Below are positions 17,000 through 26,605 of a DNA stretch of 64,000 nt, piece after piece. How positions within the stretch are numbered: position 1 is the stretch's first letter; each line of letters opens with the position of its first letter. The translations under genes were made by a program, and so were the position numbers. The stretch is from Cellulomonas dongxiuzhuiae. GTDB taxonomy: Bacteria > Actinomycetota > Actinomycetes > Actinomycetales > Cellulomonadaceae. The stretch covers positions 2,542,001 through 2,606,000 of the forward strand of contig NZ_CP076023.1 of the NCBI RefSeq assembly GCF_018623035.1, read 5' to 3'. A model generated the notes under the pieces. It was not told the DNA's origin. It saw only the letters and a list, made by a program, of their open reading frames with translations, and ran no database searches.

Positions 17000-18523
17000 G
17001 TGGACGCCCTCGACCTGGCCCGCTGGCAGTTCGGCATCACGACCGTCTACCACTTCATCTTCGTCCCCCTGACGATCGGCCTGTCGCCGCTGGTCGCGAT
17101 CATGCAGACCGCCTGGGTGCGCACCGGCAACGAGCGGTGGCTGCGGCTGACGAAGTTCTTCGGCAAGCTCCTGCTCATCAACTTCGCGATCGGCGTGGCG
17201 ACCGGCATCGTGCAGGAGTTCCAGTTCGGCATGAACTGGTCCGAGTACTCGCGGTTCGTCGGCGACGTGTTCGGCGCGCCGCTCGCCATGGAGGCGCTCG
17301 CCGCCTTCTTCGTCGAGTCGACGTTCCTCGGCCTGTGGATCTTCGGCTGGGACAAGCTGCCGAAGAAGATCCACCTCGCCTGCATCTGGGCCGTGGCGAT
17401 CGCGACGAACCTCTCGGCCTACTTCATCCTGGCCGCCAACTCCTGGATGCAGCACCCCGTGGGGACCACGTTCAACATGGAGACCGGCCGCGCGGAGATG
17501 ACCGACATCGTCGCGGTCCTCACCAACTCCACCCTCCTGGCGGCGTTCCCGCACACGATCTCGGCCGCGTTCCTCACCGCCGGCACCTTCGTCGCCGGCA
17601 TCGCCGCGTGGTGGATGGTGCGCCTGGTCCGCTCCGGGCAGGTCGACAAGGCGCGCGACGTCTACCGCCCGGCGGTCGTGCTCGGGCTCGTCACGATGCT
17701 CGTCTCGGGCGCCGGCGTCGCGCTGTCGGGTGACTGGCAGGCCAAGCTCATGTTCGAGCAGCAGCCCGCGAAGATGGCGGCCGCCGAGGGCCTGTGCACG
17801 TCGCAGGACGGTGCACCGTTCTCGATCCTGGCGATCGGTGACCTCACCAACGACTGCGACGGCGTGCGCCACCTCCTCGAGGTGCCCGGCCTGACGTCGT
17901 TCCTCGCGACGAACGACTTCGACGCGCCCATCCGCGGCGTGGACGAGCTCCAGGAGCAGTACTCGCAGTGGATCACGGAGTGGGACGAGGCCAACGGCGT
18001 GTCGTCCGGGGTCGACGAGGACACCCGCTTCTACCCCAACCTGGCCGTGACCTACTGGTCGTTCCGGCTCATGATCGGCCTGGGCGCCGGGTCGGCCGCC
18101 CTGTCGCTGGCTGCGCTGTGGCTGCTGCGTCGCAAGGGGTCGGTGACCGGCAAGGTCTGGTTCGGCCGGCTCGGCCTGGCGGCGATCGCGACGCCGTTCC
18201 TCGCCTCGGCGTTCGGCTGGATCTTCACCGAGATGGGCCGCCAGCCGTGGGTCGTCGCGCCCAACCCCGACGCGTCCGGCGTCGACGGCGTGTGGCTGCT
18301 GACGGCGCGTGGCGTCAGCGAGGTCGTCAGCCCCGGCATGGTCCTGTTCTCGATGATCGGGTTCACGCTGCTGTACGGCGTGCTCATGGTCGTGTGGTTC
18401 CGGCTCATGAAGCGCTACGCGGTCCAGGGCGTCGCGGACACGGAGCACGACCCCAGCCCCGAGGCCAACCCGCCGTCCGACGACGCGGACGGCACCGCCC
18501 GTCCGCTGTCCTTCGCCTACTGA
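17000..18523 (+). CDS. cydA: Cytochrome bd ubiquinol/menaquinol oxidase subunit I
   Basis: A 507-aa membrane subunit of the high-affinity terminal oxidase that reduces O2 to water with electrons from (mena)quinol. It starts VDALDLARWQFGITTVYHF, carrying the conserved N-terminal His that ligates a heme. GRQPWVVAPNP near residue 415 and SGDWQAKLMFEQQPAKMAA (Q-loop start) are diagnostic. The Q-loop is of the short type usual in Gram-positives. Multiple membrane helices are evident. GTG 17000 has GGAG 5 nt upstream. First gene of cydABDC. Confidence 0.97.
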   Translation: MDALDLARWQFGITTVYHFIFVPLTIGLSPLVAIMQTAWVRTGNERWLRLTKFFGKLLLINFAIGVATGIVQEFQFGMNWSEYSRFVGDVFGAPLAMEALAAFFVESTFLGLWIFGWDKLPKKIHLACIWAVAIATNLSAYFILAANSWMQHPVGTTFNMETGRAEMTDIVAVLTNSTLLAAFPHTISAAFLTAGTFVAGIAAWWMVRLVRSGQVDKARDVYRPAVVLGLVTMLVSGAGVALSGDWQAKLMFEQQPAKMAAAEGLCTSQDGAPFSILAIGDLTNDCDGVRHLLEVPGLTSFLATNDFDAPIRGVDELQEQYSQWITEWDEANGVSSGVDEDTRFYPNLAVTYWSFRLMIGLGAGSAALSLAALWLLRRKGSVTGKVWFGRLGLAAIATPFLASAFGWIFTEMGRQPWVVAPNPDASGVDGVWLLTARGVSEVVSPGMVLFSMIGFTLLYGVLMVVWFRLMKRYAVQGVADTEHDPSPEANPPSDDADGTARPLSFAY

Positions 18524-18533
18524 GGAGACCGTC

Positions 18534-19583
18534 ATGGACCTCCCCGTCGTCTGGTTCCTCCTCATCGCGGTCCTGTGGACCGGCTACCTCGTCCTCGAGG
18601 GCTTCGACTTCGGCGTCGGCATGCTGCTGGCGATCCTGCCGCGGGGCGACAAGGCGCGCCGGGAGAAGGAGCGGCGGCTGATGATCAACACCGTCGGCCC
18701 CGTGTGGGACGGCAACGAGGTGTGGCTGCTCACCGCGGGCGGCGCGACCTTCGCGGCGTTCCCGGAGTGGTACGCCACGCTGTTCTCCGGCTTCTACCTG
18801 CCGCTGTTCCTCATCCTGATCGCACTGATCGTGCGCGTCGTCGCCTTCGAGTGGCGCGGCAAGATCGACGACCCGGTGTGGCGCGCCTGGGCCGACCGCG
18901 CGCTGATCTTCGGCTCGTTCGTGCCCGCGCTGCTGTGGGGCGTCGCGTTCGCGAACCTCGTGCGCGGCGTCGAGCTCGACGCGAACCACCAGTACGTCGG
19001 CGGGTTCGTGGGGCTGCTGTCGCCGTTCGCGCTGCTGGGAGGGCTGGTCACCCTCAGCCTCTTCCTCACCCACGGCGCCATCTTCCTGGCGATGAAGGTG
19101 GACGGCGACATGCGTGAGCGCGCGGGCGCGTTCGCCGCGCGCAGCTCGGTGGCGACGCTCCTCCTGGCGGGCGGCTGGGCCGTGTGGGCCCAGGTCGCGT
19201 ACAGCGGCAAGGGCTGGACGTGGGCGGCCGTCCTGGTGGCCGCCGCGGCGCTCGTCCTCGTCGTCGCCGCCACCCGGCTGCGCCGCGAGGGCCCGGCGTT
19301 CGCGGCCTCGGCCGTCGCGATCGTCGCCGCCGTCGTCCTCATCTTCGGCTCGATGTTCCCCGACGTCATGCCGGCGTTCGACCCCGCGAACTCGCTGACG
19401 GTCGACAACGCGTCGTCCACCGACTACACGCTCACCGTCATGACGTGGGTCGCGGCGTTCCTGACGCCGGTCGTGCTGCTCTACCAGGGCTGGACGTACT
19501 GGGTCTTCCGCAAGCGCCTGACGATCGAGCACATCCCCGAGGCGACGGGCCTCACGTTCGACCGCGTCGTCTCGCGGTCCTGA
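18534..19583 (+). CDS. cydB: Cytochrome bd oxidase subunit II
   Basis: A 349-aa polytopic membrane partner of CydA. The N-terminal VWFLLIAVLWTGYLVLEGFD and the VGPVWDGNEVWLLTAGGATFAAFP segment (residues around 55-75) are the CydB signature; the Asp/Glu residues there lie in the proton channel region. ATG 18534 is preceded by GAGGAG. 10 nt after cydA. Confidence 0.97.
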   Translation: MDLPVVWFLLIAVLWTGYLVLEGFDFGVGMLLAILPRGDKARREKERRLMINTVGPVWDGNEVWLLTAGGATFAAFPEWYATLFSGFYLPLFLILIALIVRVVAFEWRGKIDDPVWRAWADRALIFGSFVPALLWGVAFANLVRGVELDANHQYVGGFVGLLSPFALLGGLVTLSLFLTHGAIFLAMKVDGDMRERAGAFAARSSVATLLLAGGWAVWAQVAYSGKGWTWAAVLVAAAALVLVVAATRLRREGPAFAASAVAIVAAVVLIFGSMFPDVMPAFDPANSLTVDNASSTDYTLTVMTWVAAFLTPVVLLYQGWTYWVFRKRLTIEHIPEATGLTFDRVVSRS

Positions 19584-19601
19584 CGCGGGGTCGCGAGACG
19601 C

Positions 19602-21311
19602 GTGAAGCCCCTCGACCCCCGGCTGCTGCGGTACGCGCGCTCGGCGCGCGGCTACCTCGCCCTGACGGTCGGCCTCGGCCTGCTCACGGGTGCCCTGGTC
19701 GTGGCGCAGGCGCTGCTCCTGGCGCACGCGCTGGGCGCGGCCGTCGCCGAGGGCGCGCCGCTCGCGCAGGTCGCCCCGCTGGTCGGCTGGCTCGTGCTCG
19801 TCGTCGTGCTGCGGGCGCTGACCGCGGGCGTCCAGGAGCGCTACGCCCACCGCGCCGCCACGCGGGCCGTCGCCGAGCTCCGCGAGCGCGTGGTGGCGCA
19901 CGCCGCCGCCGTCGGCCCGCGACGGGCCGCACCCGGCGACCCCGCCGGTCTCGTGACGCTCGCGACACGCGGCCTCGACGCGCTCGAGCCGTACTTCGTG
20001 CGGTACCTGCCCCAGCTCGTGCTCGCCGCCACGCTCACGCCCGCGACCCTGTGCGTGGTGCTGGGGCTCGACTGGGTCTCCGCGGTGATCATCGCCGTCA
20101 CCGTGCCGCTCGTGCCGGTGTTCATGTGGCTCGTGGGCGTCATGACGCAGGGGCGCTCGGAGCGCGGACTGGCCACCATGCAGCGCCTGGCCTCCCAGGT
20201 GCTCGACCTGCTCGCCGGCCTCACGACGCTGCGCGCCTTCGGCCGGGAGCGTGGCCCCGTCGCACGCGTCCGCGAGCTCGGCGAGGCGCACCGCCGCGCC
20301 ACCATGGGCACCCTGCGGGTGGCGTTCCTCTCGGGCATGGTGCTCGAGCTCCTCACGACGCTGTCCGTGGCGCTCGTGGCGGTCGGCATCGGGCTGCGGC
20401 TCGTCCACGGCGGCATCGACCTCGTCACGGGCCTCGCCGTGCTCGTGCTCGCGCCCGAGGTGTTCTTCCCCCTGCGCCAGGTGGGTGCGCACTTCCACGC
20501 CTCCACCGACGGCGTCGCGGCCGCCGACCGCGCGTTCGCGGTGCTCGAGGTCCCGGTCCCGCAGCCGGGGACGCGGCCCGCCCCGGACCTCGCCCGCGGT
20601 GCGGTCCGCGCGCGCGGCGTGGCGGTGCGGTCGCGGGGCGGCTGGGCACCGGCACCGGTCGACGTCGACCTCGTCCCGGGGCGGGTCGTCGCGCTCGTGG
20701 GCCCGTCCGGTGCCGGCAAGTCGACGACCGTCGAGGTGCTGCTCGGGCTGCTCACGCCCGACGCCGGCCGCGTCATGCTCGTCGCGGCCGACGGCGCCGC
20801 GACCGACCTCGTCGACGTCGACCTGCACGACTACTGGCGCCAGGTGACGTGGCTCCCCCAGCGGCCGGTGCTCGAGCCGGGCACGCTCGCCGAGGTCCTG
20901 GGTGCGGCGACCCCCGACGAGCGCGACCGTGCCGCCGCCCTCACCGGTCTCGACGCGGTCGTCGCGTCGCTGCCCGACGGGTGGGGCACCGTGCTGGGCA
21001 GCGGCGGGACCGGCCTCAGCGTCGGTCAGCGGCAGCGCCTCGCGCTGACCCGTGCACTGCTGCGGCCGAGCCCCGTCGTCGTGCTGGACGAGCCGACGGC
21101 GCACCTCGACGCCGCCGGCGAGCAGGTCGTGCTCGCGACGCTGGACGCGCTGCGTGCGGCGGGCTGCGCCGTGCTGCTCGTCGCCCACCGGGCCTCGCTC
21201 GCGGGCCGCGCCGACGACGTCGTGCACGTCGTGTCGGCCGAGGCCGTGTCGGCCGAGGCCGTGACGGCCGGGGCCGGCACGCCGTCCGAGGACGCCGGGG
21301 TGCCGCGATGA
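19602..21311 (+). CDS. cydD: Thiol reductant ABC exporter subunit CydD
   Basis: A 569-aa half-transporter (membrane domain plus ATPase) that with CydC exports cysteine or glutathione and is needed for cytochrome bd assembly. Six membrane helices lie in residues 15-290. The nucleotide-binding domain shows Walker A GPSGAGKST (about 367-375), Q-loop WLPQRP, signature GLSVGQRQR, Walker B VVLDEPTAHLD and the H-loop in VAHR. GTG 19602. Its stop overlaps the cydC start by 4 nt (ATGA). Confidence 0.95.
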   Translation: MKPLDPRLLRYARSARGYLALTVGLGLLTGALVVAQALLLAHALGAAVAEGAPLAQVAPLVGWLVLVVVLRALTAGVQERYAHRAATRAVAELRERVVAHAAAVGPRRAAPGDPAGLVTLATRGLDALEPYFVRYLPQLVLAATLTPATLCVVLGLDWVSAVIIAVTVPLVPVFMWLVGVMTQGRSERGLATMQRLASQVLDLLAGLTTLRAFGRERGPVARVRELGEAHRRATMGTLRVAFLSGMVLELLTTLSVALVAVGIGLRLVHGGIDLVTGLAVLVLAPEVFFPLRQVGAHFHASTDGVAAADRAFAVLEVPVPQPGTRPAPDLARGAVRARGVAVRSRGGWAPAPVDVDLVPGRVVALVGPSGAGKSTTVEVLLGLLTPDAGRVMLVAADGAATDLVDVDLHDYWRQVTWLPQRPVLEPGTLAEVLGAATPDERDRAAALTGLDAVVASLPDGWGTVLGSGGTGLSVGQRQRLALTRALLRPSPVVVLDEPTAHLDAAGEQVVLATLDALRAAGCAVLLVAHRASLAGRADDVVHVVSAEAVSAEAVTAGAGTPSEDAGVPR

Positions 21312-23119
21312 CGGCGTCGGTCCCTGCCCCGCTCACCGCGGCCCGCCCCGCGCGCGGCACGCTGCGACGCGCCGTGCGCCTGCTCGACGTGGACCCGCGA
21401 CGTGCCGCGCTGGCGGTCCTGCTCGGGACGCTGGCGCTCGGGTCGGCGGTCGCACTCGCCGCGGTGTCCGCGTGGCTCATCGCGCGCGCCTCGCAGATGC
21501 CACCCGTGCTGGAGCTGTCGGTCGCGACCGTGGCGGTCCGCGCGTTCGGCATCGGGCGCGGGGTCATGCGGTACCTCGAGCGGCTGGTGTCGCACGACAT
21601 CGCGCTGCGGGGCATGGCGCACCTGCGCGCGACGCTCTACGAGCGGCTCGCGGCCGGGTCGCCGCAGACGCTGCTCGCGGTGCGGCGCGGCGACCTGCTG
21701 GCCCGTGTGGGCGCCGACGTGGACGCCGTCGGCGACGTGGTCGTCCGCGGCCTGCTGCCCTCGGCCGTCGCCGTGACGCTCGGCACCGGCACGACCGTGG
21801 CGATGGCACTCTTCTGGCCGCCCGCGGGGCTGGCGCTCGGCGTCTGCCTGCTCGCCGCGGGAGTCGTCGCGCCGTGGCTCACGGCGCGCGGCGCGCGCAC
21901 GGCCGAGGCGCGCGGCGTGCAGGCGCGGGCACGCATGAGCGCGGCGTCCCTGGGCGTGCTCGACGACGCCGGGCCGCTCGCGGTGTCCGGGCGCCTGAGC
22001 GGCGAGCTGGAGGCGCTGCGCGCCGCCGACGCGGACCTGGCGCGCGCCGCCGACGCCGGCGCCCGCCCGGCGGCGCTCGCGGCGGCCGTGGGCCAGCTCG
22101 CGGTCGGCGCGGCCGTGGTCGCGGCGCTCGTCACCGGTGTGCCGGGCGTCCGGGCGGGCCTGCTCACGCCGGTGGAGCTGGCCGTGGTCGTCCTGACGCC
22201 GCTGGCGGCGTTCGAGGCGACGTCCCTGCTGCCGGCGGCCGCCGTGCAGCTGCAGCGTTCACGTGCCGCCGCGGCGCGCGTGCTCGCCCTCCTCGACGGC
22301 CCGGGACCGGCCCCGGGGAGCGTCTCCCGGCCCGTGTCCGCCGCAGCCGACCCGCCGGCGCGCGGACGAGGCCCCGTGCTCGTCGCGACCGGCCTGGCCT
22401 GCGGCTGGCCCGGACGGCCACCCGCGCTGCGCGACGTGGACCTCACGCTCGCGCCCGGAGGGCGCCTGGCCGTCGCCGGCCCCAGCGGGGAGGGCAAGAC
22501 GACCCTCCTGCTCACCCTCGCCGGCCTGCTGCCCCCTGTCGCGGGCAGCGTCACCCTCGACGGCGTCCCGCTGTCGACGGCCGGTCCCGGGCGCGTGGTC
22601 GGGGACGTCGTCATGACCGGCGAGGACGCCCACGTGTTCGGCACGTCCGTCCTGGAGAACCTGCGGGTCGCCCGCGGCGACGTGACGCCCGCCGAGGCGA
22701 CCGACGCGCTGCGCCGGGTGGGGCTCGGCAGGTGGCTCGCCGGCCTGCCCGACGGCCTGGACACGCTGGTCGGCTCCGACGCGCGCACCGTGTCCGGCGG
22801 TGAGCGCCGGCGCCTCCTGCTGGCGCGCGCCCTGCTGTCCGACGCCCCGCTCCTGCTGGTCGACGAGCCGGCCGAGCACCTCGACGCCGCCACGGCCGAC
22901 GCCGTGCTCCACGAGCTGTGGCACGCGCCCGCGACGCGGCGGGGCACCGCGCGCGGCGTGCTGGTCGTCAGCCACCGCCTCGGCCCGCTCGCAGCCGCGG
23001 ACGAGGTCCTGTGGCTCGCGGACGGGCGCGTCGCCGCGCGCGGCACGCACGCGCACCTGGCGACCCACGTGCCGGACTACGGTGATGCGGTGCAGTCCGA
23101 GGAGCAGGAGACGTCGTGA
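21308..23119 (+). CDS. cydC: Thiol reductant ABC exporter subunit CydC
   Basis: A 603-aa partner of CydD. Membrane domain about 30-300 (AALAVLLGTLALGSAVALAA is helix 1). ATPase domain: Walker A GPSGEGKTT, signature VSGGERRR, Walker B LLLVDEPAEHLD, H-loop VVSHR. PAEHLD replaces the common PTAHLD, as in many CydC proteins. ATG 21308 overlaps cydD, and its stop overlaps the kinase start (GTGA), so all are coupled. Confidence 0.95.
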   Translation: MTASVPAPLTAARPARGTLRRAVRLLDVDPRRAALAVLLGTLALGSAVALAAVSAWLIARASQMPPVLELSVATVAVRAFGIGRGVMRYLERLVSHDIALRGMAHLRATLYERLAAGSPQTLLAVRRGDLLARVGADVDAVGDVVVRGLLPSAVAVTLGTGTTVAMALFWPPAGLALGVCLLAAGVVAPWLTARGARTAEARGVQARARMSAASLGVLDDAGPLAVSGRLSGELEALRAADADLARAADAGARPAALAAAVGQLAVGAAVVAALVTGVPGVRAGLLTPVELAVVVLTPLAAFEATSLLPAAAVQLQRSRAAAARVLALLDGPGPAPGSVSRPVSAAADPPARGRGPVLVATGLACGWPGRPPALRDVDLTLAPGGRLAVAGPSGEGKTTLLLTLAGLLPPVAGSVTLDGVPLSTAGPGRVVGDVVMTGEDAHVFGTSVLENLRVARGDVTPAEATDALRRVGLGRWLAGLPDGLDTLVGSDARTVSGGERRRLLLARALLSDAPLLLVDEPAEHLDAATADAVLHELWHAPATRRGTARGVLVVSHRLGPLAAADEVLWLADGRVAARGTHAHLATHVPDYGDAVQSEEQETS

Positions 23120-24888
23120 GCGAGCACAGGGGCGAGATGCGCCAGGTCGTCGGCCGGTTGCCGGTCGCCGGGGCGCCCTTCGAGCACGGGGTCATCCTCG
23201 ACGCGCCGCCGGAGCCCACGCCCCTGACCGGGGACGCGCTGACGGACCTGCTCAGCGCGATGCTCGCCGTCGCGGGACAGCTCGAGCTGCCGGCCGTGCT
23301 GGACCGGTTCGTGCAGGTCACGGCCGAGCTCACGTCCGCCCGGTTCGCGGCCATCAACGTCCTCGACGACACCGGGACGTCCACCACGTTCGTCTACACG
23401 GGTGTCCCGACGGCCGTCGCACGCGCCATGCGCCACCCCCCGCACGCGCAGGGCGTCCTCGGGCAGATCCCCGTCGACGGCGTCCTGCGCCTCGACGACC
23501 TCACGCAGCACCCGGCCTTCCAGGGCTGGCCCCCGCACCACCCGCCGATGGGGTCCTTCCTCGGCGCGTCGGTCAAGGTGGGCGAGCACGTGTTCGGCCA
23601 GCTGTACCTCTCCGAGAAGGACGGGGGCGGCGGGTTCACGCAGCGCGACGAGCACATGGTGCTCGCGCTCGCCGCGGCCGCGGGCGTCGCGGTCTCCAAC
23701 GCCCAGATGTACGCGGAGGCCGAGCGGCGCGAGCACTGGCTGCGCGCCGGGCAGGACATCACGACGATGCTGCTGGAGGGCGTCGACGAGGAGTCCGCCC
23801 TCGAGCACGTCGCCCGCACGGCGCGCGAGGTCGCGGGCGCCGACACCGCGGCGCTCGCCCTGCCGGGCATGGGCGGCGAGCTCTTCATCGAGCTCGCGGA
23901 CGGCTACCGGGCCGCCGAGCTGACGGGGCTGGTCATGCCGCGGGGCGGCCGGGCATGGACCGTGCTCGAGGAGGGGCGCGGCCTGCTGACGCCGTCGCTC
24001 TCGGCGTCCCGCACCGTCAAGCTTGAGGAGATGCGCGCCTTCGGGCCGGCGATGTTCGCCCCGCTGCACTCGTCGGGCCGCGGCGTGGGCGTCCTGGTGC
24101 TGCTGCGGCGCATCGGCAACACGCCGTTCGACGACAGCGACCTGGCGACCGCCGAGTCGTTCGCGGCGCAGGCGGCGCTCGCGTACGTCCTGGCCGAGGC
24201 GCGGCACGCGCAGGACGTCGCCGCGCTGCTCGACGAGCGCGAGCGCATCGCGCGGGACCTGCACGACCTGGCGATCCAGCAGCTGTTCGCCACGGGCATG
24301 CAGCTGGAGACCGTGCGGCGCCGTGCGGCCCGGGGTGTCGACCCGCAGGAGCTCATGAGCATCGTCGACGACGCTCTCGACAACGTCGACAGCTCCGTGC
24401 GGCAGATCCGCCAGATCGTCTACGCGCTGCGCGACCCCGACGCGGCGACGGGCCTGGTCGAGCGGCTGCGTAGGGAGACGTCGCTCGCGCGCACGGGTCT
24501 CGGGTTCGCCCCGTCGCTCGTGCTCTCCCTGGACGGCGAGGGGCTCACCCCCGGCGACGGCGACGCCGAGGACCGGATCGACGAGCGGCTCGAGCAGGAG
24601 CTGACCGACGACGTGGTGGCGGTGGTGCGCGAAGGTCTCGCGAACGCCGCGCGCCACGCGCACGCGTCGTCCGTGAGCGTGCGGGTCGACGTCCGCGGGT
24701 CCGGGCCCACCGGCGACGTCGAGGTGGAGGTCGAGGACGACGGGGCCGGGCTGCCGGCCCTGCGCGAGCGCAGCTCGGGCACCAGCAACCTCGCGTCGCG
24801 CGCGCGCCAGCACGGCGGCACGTTCACCCTGGGGACCTCCCCCAGCGGCACGGGCACGCTCCTGACGTGGCGGGCGCCGCTCGGCTGA
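23116..24888 (+). CDS. GAF-GAF sensor histidine kinase, DevS/DosS-like
   Basis: A 590-aa soluble two-component kinase with two GAF domains (about 55-200 and 225-360) and a HisKA_3 region with phospho-His383 in RDLHDLAIQQLFATGMQLE. The HATPase_c domain has N-box LANAARHAHASSV and G-box VEDDGAGLP. GAF1 contains WPPHHPPMGSFLGASVKV; His142 aligns with the segment that carries the heme-binding His in mycobacterial DevS/DosT. The gene starts at a GTG overlapping the cydC stop by 4 nt, which makes it the fifth gene of the cyd operon. A redox or O2/NO/CO sensing role is inferred from domain order and context. Confidence 0.92.
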   Translation: MSEHRGEMRQVVGRLPVAGAPFEHGVILDAPPEPTPLTGDALTDLLSAMLAVAGQLELPAVLDRFVQVTAELTSARFAAINVLDDTGTSTTFVYTGVPTAVARAMRHPPHAQGVLGQIPVDGVLRLDDLTQHPAFQGWPPHHPPMGSFLGASVKVGEHVFGQLYLSEKDGGGGFTQRDEHMVLALAAAAGVAVSNAQMYAEAERREHWLRAGQDITTMLLEGVDEESALEHVARTAREVAGADTAALALPGMGGELFIELADGYRAAELTGLVMPRGGRAWTVLEEGRGLLTPSLSASRTVKLEEMRAFGPAMFAPLHSSGRGVGVLVLLRRIGNTPFDDSDLATAESFAAQAALAYVLAEARHAQDVAALLDERERIARDLHDLAIQQLFATGMQLETVRRRAARGVDPQELMSIVDDALDNVDSSVRQIRQIVYALRDPDAATGLVERLRRETSLARTGLGFAPSLVLSLDGEGLTPGDGDAEDRIDERLEQELTDDVVAVVREGLANAARHAHASSVSVRVDVRGSGPTGDVEVEVEDDGAGLPALRERSSGTSNLASRARQHGGTFTLGTSPSGTGTLLTWRAPLG

Positions 24889-24915
24889 GCGGCGCCACGG
24901 GCACGCGCCTGCCGG

Positions 24916-25611
24916 TCAGTGGCCGGGCTCGGCCCGCCAGCCGGAGTTCTTGCGGGACGCGACCCACGCCGCGACCTGCGTCCGGCGCTGCAGGCCCATC
25001 TTCGCCAGCAGCGACGTGATGTGGTTCTTCACGGTCTTCTCCGCGACGCCGAGCCGCTCGGCGATCTCCCGGTTCGACATGCCCTCGCCGATGAGGTCGA
25101 GGACGCGCAGCTCGCTGGGAGTCAACGACTCGGTGGGGTCCTCGTGACCGGCGCGGCGGCGTGCGACCGTCCGGTCGTCGAGCAGCGTGCGCCCTGCGGC
25201 GACCGCGCGGATGACGTCGGTGATCTCGGCACCACGGACGCTCTTGAGCAGGTACGCCGACGCCCCGGCGTCGAGCGCGGCGGCCAGCGCGTCGTCGTCG
25301 TCGAACGAGGTCAGGACGATCGCCCGCGCGCTGGGCAGCGTCTCGCGCACCGCCTTGAGCAGGTCGATGCCCGTGCCGTCCGGCAGCTGCAGGTCGACGA
25401 GCATGACCTGGGGACGCACCAGCGTGGCACGACGGACGCCGTCGGCGACCGAACCGGCCTCCGCGACGACGGTCATCCCGTCGGTACGTTCGACGACCTC
25501 GGCGATGCCGCGCCGGACGACCTCGTGGTCGTCGACGATCATGACGGAGATGGGTCCGGGCCGACCGCCCGAGGGGGGCGGCGGCGTCGACTGGCTCGTG
25601 GCTGACACCAT
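24916..25611 (-). CDS. NarL/DevR-family response regulator
   Basis: A 231-aa response regulator. The receiver domain (about 21-135) has acidic D27-D28, phospho-acceptor D73 in MLVDLQLPDGTG, and the conserved Lys in AYLLKSVRG. The LuxR-type HTH (about 160-225) includes LTPSELRVLDLIGEGMSNRE and KTVKNHITSLLAKMGLQRRT. It converges on the cyd-kinase gene and is its obvious partner. ATG 25611 is chosen; GTG 25608 and an ATG at 25629 are alternatives. TACGAT on the coding strand lies just upstream, consistent with a leaderless or near-leaderless mRNA. Confidence 0.93.
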   Translation of the reverse strand: MVSATSQSTPPPPSGGRPGPISVMIVDDHEVVRRGIAEVVERTDGMTVVAEAGSVADGVRRATLVRPQVMLVDLQLPDGTGIDLLKAVRETLPSARAIVLTSFDDDDALAAALDAGASAYLLKSVRGAEITDVIRAVAAGRTLLDDRTVARRRAGHEDPTESLTPSELRVLDLIGEGMSNREIAERLGVAEKTVKNHITSLLAKMGLQRRTQVAAWVASRKNSGWRAEPGH

Positions 25612-25627
25612 GGCATCGTATCGACCC

Positions 25628-26572
25628 ATGCCCCTGATCCTGCTGCCGACGACGGTCGACGGCGCGCCGAACGCCCCGCCGGGCGTCGAGTGCGTCCGCT
25701 ACGACGTGGCGGCACCGCCCCCGCCGCAGGCCGCGCACGCCGACGCGGTCGTCGTGTGGGGCAACCCGGCCGACCGCCTGGCCGAGCTCGCCGCGGCGGC
25801 GCCGCGCGTGCGCTGGGTGCAGACGCTCGCGGCCGGGCCGGACGCCGTGCTCGCCGCGGGCTTCGCGCCCGACGTGGTCGTGACGAACGGACGCGGGCTG
25901 CACGACGCGACCGTCGCCGAGCACGTGCTGGCCCTCGTGCTCGCGTGCGTGCGGTCCGTACCGGCCATGGTGCGCGCGCAGGCGGAGCACCGGTGGGCCG
26001 ACGACCTGGGCGGTCTGCAGCCGCTGCACTCCCCCGACCGCGTGCGCACGCTGATCGACGCGCACGTCACCGTGTGGGGGTTCGGGTCGATCGCGGCCCG
26101 CCTGGCACCGCTGCTGGCCGGCCTCGGCGCGCACGTGACGGGCGTCGCCACGACGGCCGGGGACCGGCACGGGTTCCCGGTGGTGAGCCCCGCGAGCCTC
26201 GCGGAGGTGCTGCCACGCACGGACGTGCTGGTGGGCCTCCTGCCGGCGCTCACCGCCACCCGGCACGCCATCGGCCGGGACGTGCTGGACCTGCTCCCCA
26301 GCCGCGCCTGGGTCGTCAACGCCGGTCGGGGCTCCACCCTCGACGAGGACGCGCTCCTCGACGCGGTGCGCACCCGGCGCGTCGCGGGCGCCGCGCTCGA
26401 CGTGTTCGCGACCGAGCCGCTGCCGACCACGTCGCCGTTGTGGGACGAGCCGCACGTCCTGGTCAGCCCGCACGCCGCCGGTGGCCGCCCGGTCGGCTGG
26501 CAGGACCTCGTCGCCGAGAACCTCGAGCGCTTCGTCGCGGGCGCGCCCCTGCGGAACGTGGTCCGGCGCTGA
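25628..26572 (+). CDS. D-2-hydroxyacid dehydrogenase family protein
   Basis: A 314-aa NAD(P)-dependent oxidoreductase of the D-isomer 2-hydroxyacid dehydrogenase family. The Rossmann domain has VTVWGFGSIAARLAPLL (GxGxxA). Catalytic residues: Arg in VVNAGRGSTLDEDAL, Glu in DVFATEPLP, His in LVSPHAAGG. The N-terminal catalytic domain is short. ATG 25628 lies 16 bp from the start of the divergent regulator gene. The physiological substrate (phosphoglycerate, glyoxylate or another) is not determinable. Confidence 0.9.
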   Translation: MPLILLPTTVDGAPNAPPGVECVRYDVAAPPPPQAAHADAVVVWGNPADRLAELAAAAPRVRWVQTLAAGPDAVLAAGFAPDVVVTNGRGLHDATVAEHVLALVLACVRSVPAMVRAQAEHRWADDLGGLQPLHSPDRVRTLIDAHVTVWGFGSIAARLAPLLAGLGAHVTGVATTAGDRHGFPVVSPASLAEVLPRTDVLVGLLPALTATRHAIGRDVLDLLPSRAWVVNAGRGSTLDEDALLDAVRTRRVAGAALDVFATEPLPTTSPLWDEPHVLVSPHAAGGRPVGWQDLVAENLERFVAGAPLRNVVRR

Positions 26573-26605
26573 GGCCCGGACCCGCTGCGAGTCCCGTCGG
26601 CGGGG

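Noticed and set aside
18405..21227. A 940-codon open frame antisense to cydB and cydD
   Set aside because: Arg/Glu/His-rich shadow with no motif, opposite clear membrane proteins.
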